Assembly: GCA_018384465.1 (NCBI GenBank)
Contig: JAHAYQ010000127.1
Location: forward strand, 1-6,528
Length of the DNA stretch: 6,528 nucleotides
Direction of reading: 5' to 3'
Source: Myroides sp.
Lineage (GTDB): Bacteria > Bacteroidota > Bacteroidia > Flavobacteriales > Flavobacteriaceae
Shown here: positions 1 to 5,484 of the stretch, piece after piece
Layout: every line of letters starts with the position of its first letter
Position numbering within the stretch: the first letter of the stretch is position 1
The notes under the pieces: generated by a model
The model's input: only the letters and a program-made list of their open reading frames with translations
Database searches by the model: none
Told to the model about the DNA's origin: nothing
Made by a program: the position numbers and the translations under genes

Positions 1-677
1 CGCACTACATTTGATACATGATCTTGGGTTTTAATGCTCGCAGGATCAAACCAATACATGCCGTTTTTAAGGCGTACCATGTTGCTGGGTGATTTTTTAA
101 CCATAGCTTCATTACTCACTGTGCCGCCACTTAAATGGTGAGCTCTGTACGGATTTAACCACACATGCAGTTCCATACCGCGTTTATGAGCTTCTTCAAT
201 CCAAAATTCTAAAGGATCGTAGTAGGGCGAAGGCGCTTTGCCTGTTTCACCGGTTAAAAAATACGACCAGGGTTCGTAAGTACTTTTGTACAGCGCATCA
301 GCAGACGGACGCACTTGAAAAATGACCGCATTAAAATGCGCATCTTGAAGAAGGTCTAATATTTTTAAGGCTTCATTCTTTTGTTCTTGAGTGGTTAAAT
401 TTCTACGACTTGGCCAATTGATGTTGGCAACGGTAGCAATCCATGCCGCACGAAATTCGCGTTTTACTTCAGGTAAAACTACTTCAGCCTCCTTGGGTGA
501 TGTCGTTGGAGTAGGGGTGTGACTTAATAAAGGTTTAGTGGGTTTTGTTTGAGTTTGGATTTCTGATTTCTTAACCACGGTTACCTCTTGTGACGATTGT
601 TGTTGCACAGCGCACGAAACAAACGAAAGCGAACTAATGATAATAAAAGCCAGATATTTATTTATATTTAATTTCAT
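1..677 (-). CDS. GHL10 (DUF187) family glycoside hydrolase-like lipoprotein, N-terminal part, cut by the left edge
   Basis: An open frame runs from the ATG at 677-675 off the left edge, giving 225 whole codons. Residues 1-22 form a lipoprotein signal peptide (basic start, hydrophobic stretch, lipobox FVSC with Cys22). Residues 23-70 are a low-complexity Q/S/T/P/K-rich linker. The GHL10 domain begins near residue 72 with the signature REFRAAWIATVANINWPS (73-90), followed by FNAVIFQVRPSADALY and HVWLNPYRA, all typical of this TIM-barrel family related to alpha-amylase-like hydrolases. Known members are around 400-550 residues, so roughly the second half is missing. The residues after Cys22 (AVQQQS) are not acidic, so there is no obvious surface-export signal and the protein may face the periplasm; this is inference. 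Substrate is unknown; family members are suspected to act on cell-wall or other glycans. The family call is strong, the exact activity is not. Confidence 0.9.
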   Translation of the reverse strand, partial: MKLNINKYLAFIIISSLSFVSCAVQQQSSQEVTVVKKSEIQTQTKPTKPLLSHTPTPTTSPKEAEVVLPEVKREFRAAWIATVANINWPSRRNLTTQEQKNEALKILDLLQDAHFNAVIFQVRPSADALYKSTYEPWSYFLTGETGKAPSPYYDPLEFWIEEAHKRGMELHVWLNPYRAHHLSGGTVSNEAMVKKSPSNMVRLKNGMYWFDPASIKTQDHVSNVV

Positions 678-699
678 ACGTCAGAGTAAAATTACACTA

Positions 700-707
700 C
701 AAAATTA
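700..707 (-). promoter_or_regulatory. Bacteroidota-type -7 promoter element for the GHL10 lipoprotein
   Basis: On the minus strand this reads TAATTTTG, an exact match to the Bacteroidota consensus TAnnTTTG. It lies 22 bp upstream of the ATG at 677, which would give a short leader of about 16 nt. No clear TTTG -33 element is visible at the usual spacing. Confidence 0.45.
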
Positions 708-740
708 AAAAGATAAATGACTATCTGGCTACTGTTTAAG

Positions 741-766
741 AATTTATAAAAACTTTTTTATAAATT
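741..766 (-). terminator. AT-only hairpin downstream of the SRPBCC gene, possible terminator
   Basis: A perfect 12-bp inverted repeat (741-752 with 755-766, 2-nt spacer) lies about 14 bp after the SRPBCC stop codon and before the next promoter. It is made only of A/T pairs and has no long T-tract on the minus strand. Termination is therefore plausible from position but weak as a textbook terminator. Confidence 0.4.
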
Positions 767-779
767 TTTACGGAACATA

Positions 780-1298
780 TTATTCCTCTAAAACCGTTTT
801 TAAATTTTGAACTCCCTGTTCAAAATCCTTATTCATATCGTAAAACAAACTCATAATGTTCCAAGGATAAGGCATGGTACCGTCAACTACCCAACGCACT
901 TCGGTTTGGTTCTCACTAACTGCTTTGGTGGTGAAATACGATGTGGCTGGCTCGGCACTGTCCATCAAATACAAATCAATCGATACCCTTTGGTTCTCTT
1001 CAATAGCAGTAATTATTTGGGCGCCATTGCCTACTTTTTCACTGGTCCAGCGGTATGTATAACCTACGGTACCATCAGTGCCCTCGCTGGTCTTTTTTAA
1101 ATCGGGATCTAACTTGAACCATACACCAAAATTTTCTTGATTTTTAATGTGTTTCACATAATTAAAAACTTCGGAATTAGGTTTGTTAATAACGGTTGAT
1201 CCTTCGGCATGAAAGGTTTTAGGTAAGATAAGGGCTGTTAAAAGCACCACGGCAATTAATCCTAAAATAACGAATACGGTATATTTTAAAAATTTCAT
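780..1298 (-). CDS. SRPBCC (START/polyketide-cyclase-like) family protein with an N-terminal membrane anchor
   Basis: The product is 172 residues. Residues 1-4 are basic (MKFLK), residues 6-25 are one long hydrophobic segment, and the rest is soluble. From about residue 32 it follows the SRPBCC pattern: an opening beta strand (STVINKPNSEVFNYVKHIKN), a central beta sheet with VGYTYRWTSEKVGNGAQIITAIEENQRV, and a long C-terminal helix (153-171). Bacteroidota carry many such membrane-tethered SRPBCC proteins annotated as polyketide cyclase or dehydrase. The fold binds hydrophobic ligands in a cavity; here neither ligand nor catalysis can be predicted. The hydrophobic segment lacks a clear cleavage site, so an anchor is more likely than a cleaved signal. 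It starts 14 bp after the VOC stop codon and is probably co-transcribed with that gene as the second cistron. The family call is good, the role unknown. Confidence 0.85.
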   Translation of the reverse strand: MKFLKYTVFVILGLIAVVLLTALILPKTFHAEGSTVINKPNSEVFNYVKHIKNQENFGVWFKLDPDLKKTSEGTDGTVGYTYRWTSEKVGNGAQIITAIEENQRVSIDLYLMDSAEPATSYFTTKAVSENQTEVRWVVDGTMPYPWNIMSLFYDMNKDFEQGVQNLKTVLEE

Positions 1299-1312
1299 CG
1301 GAGTTAATTTTA

Positions 1313-1756
1313 CTATTGAAATTTTTTATTTCCTTCGTAATGAACCATCCAGCAAATACCAAATTGGTCTTGAAAAGAAGCGTAAAGTTCTGCCCAAAAT
1401 TGCTCGCCTAATGGCATTTCGATATTGAGCGCATTTTCGCTTAACGCCTGATACAAATCTTTTGCTTCCTGAGCTGTTTCGGTATCCAACATAATGTAGG
1501 TGCTGTTGCCGTTGTTTATTTTTTGACCAAAACTTTCTAAACAGTCTGATCCCATCAACATGCGGTCGCCATCAATCAGCAATGCTGTGTGCATGACCTT
1601 ATGCTTGTCTTGATCATTAATCGGAAAATTTGGGTCGGGTGGTAAATCGCCAAAGCGGTGTATCCCGATGTTTTTAGTTTTAAAAACTTTTTCGTAGAAC
1701 ATAAAGGCTTCTTCGCAATTTCCGTTAAAATTTAAGTACGCATGAATTTTTGCCAT
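1313..1756 (-). CDS. VOC family protein, PhnB/glyoxalase-like
   Basis: With the start at 1756 the product is 147 residues, normal for single-polypeptide PhnB-like VOC proteins. The opening AKIHAYLNFNGNCEEAFMFYEKVF (2-25) is the hallmark of this subfamily; further matches are HTALLIDGDRMLMGSD (56-71) and GEQFWAELYASFQDQFGICWMVHYE (117-141). It is usually annotated as VOC family, glyoxalase/bleomycin-resistance-like or 3-demethylubiquinone-9 3-methyltransferase-like, but no member of this type has a secure reaction that I could transfer. The frame is open to an earlier ATG at 1819, giving 21 extra residues (MASYFSLNRF...). That start is rejected because it lies in the loop of a terminator hairpin and upstream of a good promoter element, and because family similarity begins at the internal Met. 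The product lacks a signal peptide and is cytoplasmic. It is the first gene of a probable two-gene transcript with the SRPBCC gene. Confidence 0.88.
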   Translation of the reverse strand: MAKIHAYLNFNGNCEEAFMFYEKVFKTKNIGIHRFGDLPPDPNFPINDQDKHKVMHTALLIDGDRMLMGSDCLESFGQKINNGNSTYIMLDTETAQEAKDLYQALSENALNIEMPLGEQFWAELYASFQDQFGICWMVHYEGNKKFQ

Positions 1757-1782
1757 AATTATAAAGTTTAGCTTTAGTACTT

Positions 1783-1790
1783 CAAATGTA
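1783..1790 (-). promoter_or_regulatory. Bacteroidota-type -7 promoter element for the VOC-SRPBCC transcript
   Basis: On the minus strand this reads TACATTTG, an exact TAnnTTTG match, 26 bp upstream of the ATG at 1756. Transcription would begin near 1777, after the alternative ATG at 1819, which supports the shorter protein. No convincing -33 TTTG is seen. Confidence 0.5.
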
Positions 1791-1802
1791 AATCGATTAA
1801 GA

Positions 1803-1827
1803 GAAAAATAGCTTGCCATAAGACAAG
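1803..1827 (-). terminator. Intrinsic terminator of the Crp/Fnr-family gene
   Basis: Read on the minus strand, CTTGTC and GGCAAG pair over six positions (one T-G wobble) around a TTAT loop (stem 1822-1827 with 1812-1817). A run of five T follows at 1807-1803. It starts 9 bp after the stop codon of the regulator gene, the expected place for a rho-independent terminator, and separates it from the VOC promoter. Confidence 0.55.
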
Positions 1828-1835
1828 TTTTGTGT

Positions 1836-2405
1836 TTATTTAAGCTCTTTTCTTATCCTGCTTAAAGAGGTATCGGTAATGCCTAAGTACGAGGCAATGA
1901 GTTTTAAAGGCACCAGGCTGAAAATATATGGTTTGTTTTTTAACAACTCTTCATAGCGCTCTTTTGCCGAATGGGTTCGCATGGCAATGCTGCGTTCTTT
2001 TAGCTGAAACAATTCGTTGGCCATCCACGTGCGTCCCCACTCTCTAAAGCCGTATAAGCTGTGATACAATTCCTGAAAATCCTCAAACGAAATTTGCAAG
2101 AGGGTACACTTGGTTAAACACTGCCAATTTTCAACCGTTTGCTTCCGTTGAAACAGGGCATTTACAGCAATTACCACTTCGTGCGGAGTGAATAAATAAA
2201 TAGTGGTGCTGTTTCCGTTAGAGTTGTTTGCGAAGCTGTGTACACATCCATCTAACAAAATATAATAAGCATTTAAAGATTGGGAGTGCTCTAAAATAAA
2301 AGCACCTTTTTCAAAGGTCACCAAATGATGTTTCTGTGAAATAAGCTCATAATCAGATACCGATAAATGTTCGTTTTGATAACATTGTGTAATTATGGGA
2401 ATCAT
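1836..2405 (-). CDS. Crp/Fnr family transcriptional regulator
   Basis: The product is 189 residues, the usual length for the short Bacteroidota Crp/Fnr group. Residues about 20-110 form the cyclic-nucleotide-binding-like beta barrel (LVTFEKGAFILEHSQSLNAYYILLDGCVHSF...). Residues about 112-150 form the dimerisation helix, ending with the characteristic SAKERYEELL. The C-terminal winged helix-turn-helix (165-186) has VPLKLIASYLGITDTSLSRIRKE, the classic recognition helix of this group. The phosphate-binding cassette of true CRP (GE...RSA) is absent; the equivalent stretch reads TPHEVVIAVNALF (73-85), so cAMP binding is unlikely. There is no N-terminal cysteine cluster for an Fe-S centre. The ligand is therefore unknown. 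It is divergent from the aldehyde dehydrogenase gene, with a palindrome between them, so it may regulate that gene and itself; this is inference from arrangement only. Confidence 0.9.
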   Translation of the reverse strand: MIPIITQCYQNEHLSVSDYELISQKHHLVTFEKGAFILEHSQSLNAYYILLDGCVHSFANNSNGNSTTIYLFTPHEVVIAVNALFQRKQTVENWQCLTKCTLLQISFEDFQELYHSLYGFREWGRTWMANELFQLKERSIAMRTHSAKERYEELLKNKPYIFSLVPLKLIASYLGITDTSLSRIRKELK

Positions 2406-2414
2406 TTTTTTTAA

Positions 2415-2422
2415 CGAACTTA
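2415..2422 (-). promoter_or_regulatory. Possible -7 element of the Crp/Fnr-family gene
   Basis: On the minus strand this reads TAAGTTCG, one mismatch from TAnnTTTG. It is very close to the start codon at 2405 and would give an almost leaderless transcript. The assignment is weak. Confidence 0.2.
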
Positions 2423-2431
2423 AAAATTTTT

Positions 2432-2446
2432 AATGATAGTATCATT
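2432..2446. promoter_or_regulatory. Perfect 15-bp palindrome, candidate operator between regulator and aldehyde dehydrogenase
   Basis: The sequence AATGATAGTATCATT has 7-bp arms (2432-2438 and 2440-2446) around one central base. The inner half-sites TGAT/ATCA resemble the TTGAT...ATCAA arms of Fnr-type operators, though the spacing is one base shorter than in the classic Fnr site. It sits in the divergent region between a Crp/Fnr-family gene and an aldehyde dehydrogenase gene. An operator is the simplest reading but is unproven. It has no adjacent stop codon that would suggest a terminator. Confidence 0.4.
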
Positions 2447-2488
2447 GTTTTTTTATCTAAAATTTACGTGACTTAATACAGAAATGGT

Positions 2489-2496
2489 TAATTTAG
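2489..2496 (+). promoter_or_regulatory. Possible -7 element of the aldehyde dehydrogenase gene
   Basis: TAATTTAG differs from TAnnTTTG at one position. Transcription would start near 2502, giving an 18-nt leader to the ATG at 2520 and leaving the earlier ATG at 2484 outside the transcript. No -33 element is visible, so this is weak evidence. Confidence 0.25.
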
Positions 2497-2519
2497 GAAA
2501 AAGATGTGCAGTGGAAAAA

Positions 2520-3878
2520 ATGGATTTATTAAGAAATTATTTTAATTCGGGTGCCACCTTGAGTTATGCCCACCGAAAAAAATGTTTACAGCAATTTGAT
2601 AGCTTATTAGAAAAGCACAGAACCGACTTTTTTGAGGCCTTACAGTTAGATTTCAACAAGCCGGTATTTGAAACGCTGGCTACCGAATTAGGTATGCTGC
2701 AAAAAGAATTAAAGTATTTAAAAAAGCATTTAAAACTGTGGACACAACCAGAACAAGTGGCTGCAACTTTGCTTAATTTTCCGTCTAAAGAATATAAAGC
2801 TTATCAACCTTTTGGTGTGGTGTTGATCATAGCGCCGTGGAACTATCCGTTATTATTAGCATTGCAACCTGTGATGGCTGCCTTGGCTGCGGGTAATTGT
2901 GTGGTTTTAAAACCGTCAGAACACAGTGCGGCTACCTCAGCTTTATTGGCTCGATTGCTGCCCCAATATTTTGACGAAGGTCTTGTGCAAGTGGTGGAAG
3001 GTGATGCAGATGTAACGGCGAATTTGTTAAAGCAACGCTTTGATAAAATTTTCTTTACAGGTAGTACGAAAGTTGGCAAAATGGTTTATCAGGCAGCGGC
3101 AAAGAACTTAACGCCGGTGGTATTAGAATTAGGAGGTAAATCGCCTTGTATCGTGACGTCCAATGCCGATATCGCTTTAGCTGCTAAACGCATTGCATTT
3201 GGTAAATTTGTAAATGCCGGACAAACTTGTATTGCACCCGATTTTGTGTTTATTCACCAAAGCGTAGAGGCTCAGTTTGTAGCGGAAATGAAAAAGGTAG
3301 TGCAGCAGTTTTACGGAGTAAATCCAGAGGAGTCAAAAGATTTTGCGCGGATCATAAATGATATGCACTATCAACGAATAAAGAGGTTTGTATTGCAAAG
3401 CCAAGTGGTATTGGGCGGTGAAACAAATGCTAAAACGCGCTATATTGCACCGACTTTATTAAAAATACACGACCGTGATGCTGAGGTTATGAACGAAGAG
3501 ATTTTTGGCCCGGTACTACCGCTTGTAAATTATGAAACGATTGACGAGCTCATTACGTATAATCAAGCACATCCCAAGCCGTTAGCGTTTTATGTTTTTA
3601 GTAGTAATAAAAGCGAAATTCAACAATTGCTGCAACGTTGCCAATACGGTGGTGCGTGTATCAACGATTGTTTGTCGCATATTTTAAATAGTGAACTGCC
3701 TTTTGGTGGTTTTGGCGAAAGTGGTTTGGGAAATTATCATGGAAGGTATAGTTTTGAAGCTTTTTCGCAGACTAAAAGCGTGGTGTATCGCAATACTTGG
3801 CTTGATATTCCGTTAAAATATCCGCCTTATAGCAAAAATAAGCTTAATCTGTTAAAAAGGTTCTTTAAAATGATTTAA
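2520..3878 (+). CDS. Class 3 (ALDH3-type) NAD(P)-dependent aldehyde dehydrogenase
   Basis: The protein (452 residues from ATG 2520) oxidises aldehydes to carboxylic acids with NAD(P)+. All key positions are present: the oxyanion-hole motif PWNYP (106-110, Asn108), KPSE, the Rossmann-loop FTGSTKVGK (179-187), general base Glu203 in ELGGKSP, catalytic Cys237 in GQTC, and EEIFGP (326-331) contacting the cofactor. The Glu-to-Cys spacing of 34 residues, the short total length and the C-terminal PFGGFGESGLGNYHGRYSFEAFS...LKYPPY pattern place it in class 3, with medium- to long-chain or aromatic aldehydes as usual substrates; the exact substrate is unknown. There is no C-terminal membrane helix, unlike fatty aldehyde dehydrogenase of animals. 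An in-frame ATG at 2484 would add 12 residues (MVNLGKRCAVEK); I prefer 2520 because it sits just after the possible promoter element and a purine-rich GTGGAAAAA, but this is not certain. It is transcribed divergently from the Crp/Fnr-family gene. Confidence 0.93.
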   Translation: MDLLRNYFNSGATLSYAHRKKCLQQFDSLLEKHRTDFFEALQLDFNKPVFETLATELGMLQKELKYLKKHLKLWTQPEQVAATLLNFPSKEYKAYQPFGVVLIIAPWNYPLLLALQPVMAALAAGNCVVLKPSEHSAATSALLARLLPQYFDEGLVQVVEGDADVTANLLKQRFDKIFFTGSTKVGKMVYQAAAKNLTPVVLELGGKSPCIVTSNADIALAAKRIAFGKFVNAGQTCIAPDFVFIHQSVEAQFVAEMKKVVQQFYGVNPEESKDFARIINDMHYQRIKRFVLQSQVVLGGETNAKTRYIAPTLLKIHDRDAEVMNEEIFGPVLPLVNYETIDELITYNQAHPKPLAFYVFSSNKSEIQQLLQRCQYGGACINDCLSHILNSELPFGGFGESGLGNYHGRYSFEAFSQTKSVVYRNTWLDIPLKYPPYSKNKLNLLKRFFKMI

Positions 3879-3880
3879 TA

Positions 3881-3911
3881 ATGAAGTTGTTTAATAGAAG
3901 GTGAACTTCAT
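3881..3911 (+). terminator. Hairpin after the aldehyde dehydrogenase gene, possible terminator
   Basis: ATGAAGTT (3881-3888) and AACTTCAT (3904-3911) are perfect 8-bp arms around a 15-nt loop, two bases after the stop codon. There is no T-tract directly after it (T-runs appear only from 3941), so it may be a weak terminator or a 3'-end stabilising structure. Confidence 0.35.
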
Positions 3912-3965
3912 AAATAATAGATAAACCACATAGATATAGATTTTTTTAATTTTTTAGGTAGTTTT

Positions 3966-3973
3966 TATCTTTG
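3966..3973 (+). promoter_or_regulatory. Distal -7 promoter element upstream of the antiporter
   Basis: TATCTTTG is an exact match to TAnnTTTG on the plus strand. If used for the antiporter it gives a leader of about 150 nt containing two hairpins (3998-4012 and 4045-4077). It lies inside the candidate repeat, so it might not serve this gene. Confidence 0.35.
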
Positions 3974-3997
3974 ATATAATATAGTTTAACTCGGTGT

Positions 3998-4012
3998 ATT
4001 ACCAAAGGTAAT
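3998..4012 (+). other. Small hairpin in the antiporter upstream region
   Basis: ATTACC-AAA-GGTAAT is a perfect 6-bp stem with a 3-nt loop. It lacks a T-tail, so it is not a terminator. It could be part of a leader structure or of the dispersed repeat; no known riboswitch is recognised. Confidence 0.3.
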
Positions 4013-4037
4013 CTATGAAATCTTAATAAACATTGAT

Positions 4038-4077
4038 AAAAAAAGAACTATGTGCTTTAAAAAGTTTAAAGCAGTTC
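4038..4077 (-). terminator. Terminator-like hairpin pointing leftward, upstream of the antiporter
   Basis: The arms GCTTTAAA (4054-4061) and TTTAAAGC (4065-4072) pair perfectly around AAG. They are extended by GAACT (4045-4049) with AGTTC (4073-4077) after a 4-nt bulge. On the minus strand the hairpin is followed directly by seven T (4044-4038), the layout of a rho-independent terminator. No minus-strand gene precedes it, so it may be part of the repeat or end an antisense transcript. Confidence 0.35.
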
Positions 4078-4101
4078 AAAAGGTAATTTATCTTAAAATT
4101 G

Positions 4102-4109
4102 TAAATTCG
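4102..4109 (+). promoter_or_regulatory. Proximal -7 promoter element of the antiporter
   Basis: TAAATTCG has one mismatch to TAnnTTTG and lies 19 bp before the ATG at 4129. It would give a short leader of about 14 nt, the commonest arrangement in this phylum. It is an alternative to the distal element. Confidence 0.35.
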
Positions 4110-4128
4110 CAAAATAAATGATTTTTAG

Positions 4129-5379
4129 ATGGAATTATACTATACCTTTTCAATTTTAATTGTATTAGCCTCATTTTTTGCCTATTTAAACTTGCGATTT
4201 TTAAAACTTCCCGGAACCATCGGTATTATGATAATAGCCGTATTGGTTTCGATAGCTATGCGTTTGTTGGGCGATGAATATTTTCCCGAAACAACTAAAG
4301 AGTTTTTTGAATTGATCCGCACCTTCGATTTCAATGAAATTTTGATGGGTGCTATGCTGAACTTTTTGTTATTTGCCGGTGCCTTGCACATCAATATTTC
4401 TGATTTGCGCGAACATAAATGGCCCATACTAACCTATGCTTCGGTGAGTGTGGTGCTTTCTGCATTCATCATTGCCGGTTTGTTTTACGCCGTTGCGCCC
4501 ATGTTAGGCATACAAATACCGTTTATCTATTGTTTGCTGTTTGGTACTTTAATTTCGCCCACGGATCCAATTGTGGTATTGGGCATATTAAAAGAAGCGA
4601 AGGTTCCGAAAATGATCGAAACAAAAATTACAGGGGAATCACTTTTTAACGATGGGGTAGCGGTAGTGATGTTTGCCGTAGTGTTAAAGATGGCAACCGA
4701 TACTACTTTTGATGCCTCTTTCGCGTCGATCTCTAAATTATTTTTGTTAGAAGCCGGTGGAGGTATTTTGTTAGGTGCTCTTTTAGGATTTACAGCTAGC
4801 AACGTAATGAAAAAGATAGATGATTATAAAGTATCGGTACTCATTACCTTGTCTATCGTTATGGGCGGATTTCTTATAGCCAAGCAATTACATTTTTCAT
4901 CGCCTTTGGCTATGGTTATTGCCGGATTAATCATTGGTAATTACGGAAAAGCTGTGGCAATGAGTGAAACTACCCGAGATTATCTGAGTAAGTTTTGGGA
5001 ATTGATTGATGAGATATTGAACGCTATTTTGTTCTTATTCATAGGTTTCGAATTACTGATGTTACCCGATTTACAAGAGCAATTGTTATTAGGCGTTGTG
5101 GCGATATTTATCTGTTTATTGGCAAGAACCTTAGCCATTTTTATCCCGGCAAGCACGTTATTACGAAAAAATGTGTATTCTAACGGCTCGTTAACAACTA
5201 TGGTTTGGGGCGGTATTCGTGGCGGTGTTTCCATAGCCTTGGTAATGAGTATTCCTAATTCGGTGGGGGGAATTAAAGATATTTTATTAGAAGTTACTTA
5301 TATTGTGGTATTGTTTTCTATTGTGGTTCAAGGGTTAACAGTAGGCCGTGTTGCTAAAAAAGTTTTAAAAGATGCATAA
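4129..5379 (+). CDS. CPA1/NhaP-type Na+(K+)/H+ antiporter
   Basis: This is a 416-residue integral inner-membrane protein with about 11-12 hydrophobic segments along its whole length. It exchanges cytoplasmic Na+ (or K+) for protons, serving salt and pH homeostasis. Diagnostic motifs are LNFLLFAGALHI in the N-terminal third, ISPTDPIVVLGILKE (TDP at 145-147), the ion-binding GESLFNDG (169-176, with Asn174-Asp175 as the conserved ND pair of electroneutral CPA1 exchangers), and WGGIRGGVSIAL (360-371, Arg364). It ends soon after the last membrane segment with a short basic tail (RVAKKVLKDA) and has no C-terminal TrkA-C or cyclic-nucleotide domain, so regulation through a soluble tail is not expected. 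Ion preference cannot be decided from motifs. It appears to be a single-gene transcript between its own promoter(s) and the hairpin at 5379. Confidence 0.93.
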   Translation: MELYYTFSILIVLASFFAYLNLRFLKLPGTIGIMIIAVLVSIAMRLLGDEYFPETTKEFFELIRTFDFNEILMGAMLNFLLFAGALHINISDLREHKWPILTYASVSVVLSAFIIAGLFYAVAPMLGIQIPFIYCLLFGTLISPTDPIVVLGILKEAKVPKMIETKITGESLFNDGVAVVMFAVVLKMATDTTFDASFASISKLFLLEAGGGILLGALLGFTASNVMKKIDDYKVSVLITLSIVMGGFLIAKQLHFSSPLAMVIAGLIIGNYGKAVAMSETTRDYLSKFWELIDEILNAILFLFIGFELLMLPDLQEQLLLGVVAIFICLLARTLAIFIPASTLLRKNVYSNGSLTTMVWGGIRGGVSIALVMSIPNSVGGIKDILLEVTYIVVLFSIVVQGLTVGRVAKKVLKDA

Positions 5380-5393
5380 GGGCTACTTGCCCT
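5379..5393 (+). terminator. Hairpin at the end of the antiporter gene, possible weak terminator
   Basis: AGGGC and GCCCT form a perfect 5-bp GC-rich stem around TACTT, starting on the last base of the stop codon. No T-tract follows. The left arm can alternatively pair with AGCCCTT at 5463-5469 in the leader of the next gene. Confidence 0.3.
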
Positions 5394-5400
5394 AAAAGAA

Positions 5401-5408
5401 TATCTTTG
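5401..5408 (+). promoter_or_regulatory. Bacteroidota-type -7 promoter element of the downstream lipoprotein gene
   Basis: TATCTTTG is an exact TAnnTTTG match, 22 bp after the antiporter stop. Transcription would begin near 5414 and leave a 70-nt leader to the ATG at 5485. No -33 TTTG at normal spacing. Confidence 0.45.
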
Positions 5409-5484
5409 CTATAAGTCAATAGGCGTATAAAGATAGAGATTCTGTAGGAGTCAATTAGTGTAAGCCCTTTATTTAAATTGGAAT

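Larger units (their letters stand above)
3923..4058. repeat. Candidate dispersed intergenic palindromic repeat
   Basis: The 250-bp gap between the aldehyde dehydrogenase and the antiporter (3879-4128) contains no gene. AAACCACATAG (3923-3933) and CTATGTGCTTT (4048-4058) are inverted with 10 of 11 positions matching, enclosing about 115 bp of very AT-rich sequence. The element has the layout of non-coding repeats that I recall being scattered between genes in Flavobacteriia, with ends resembling ACCACATAG/CTATGTGGT followed inward by T- and A-runs (here T7 at 3941-3947 and A7 at 4038-4044). Copy number cannot be seen from one window, so the repeat status is inference. Confidence 0.4.

Noticed and set aside
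807..1100. Plus-strand open frames opposite the SRPBCC gene
   Set aside because: The minus-strand frame has a full SRPBCC pattern and a plausible operon position; the plus-strand translations have no recognisable domain or promoter.
2843..3079. Minus-strand open frame inside the aldehyde dehydrogenase
   Set aside because: It overlaps the most conserved motifs of the enzyme and resembles no protein family; it is a shadow.
3879..4128. A small gene or CRISPR-like array in the 250-bp gap
   Set aside because: There is no open frame of useful length with a credible start, and the repeats are inverted singletons rather than regularly spaced direct repeats.
4182..4802. Antisense open frames within the antiporter (for example 4182-4427 and 4527-4802 on the minus strand)
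   Set aside because: They are opposite strongly conserved antiporter codons, have no family resemblance and show biased composition rich in N, I, K, T and P, as expected of antisense shadows.
5394..5484. tRNA or known small RNA in the gap before the lipoprotein gene
   Set aside because: No cloverleaf arms, anticodon loop or T-loop signature can be formed. Only a promoter element and weak repeats are seen.
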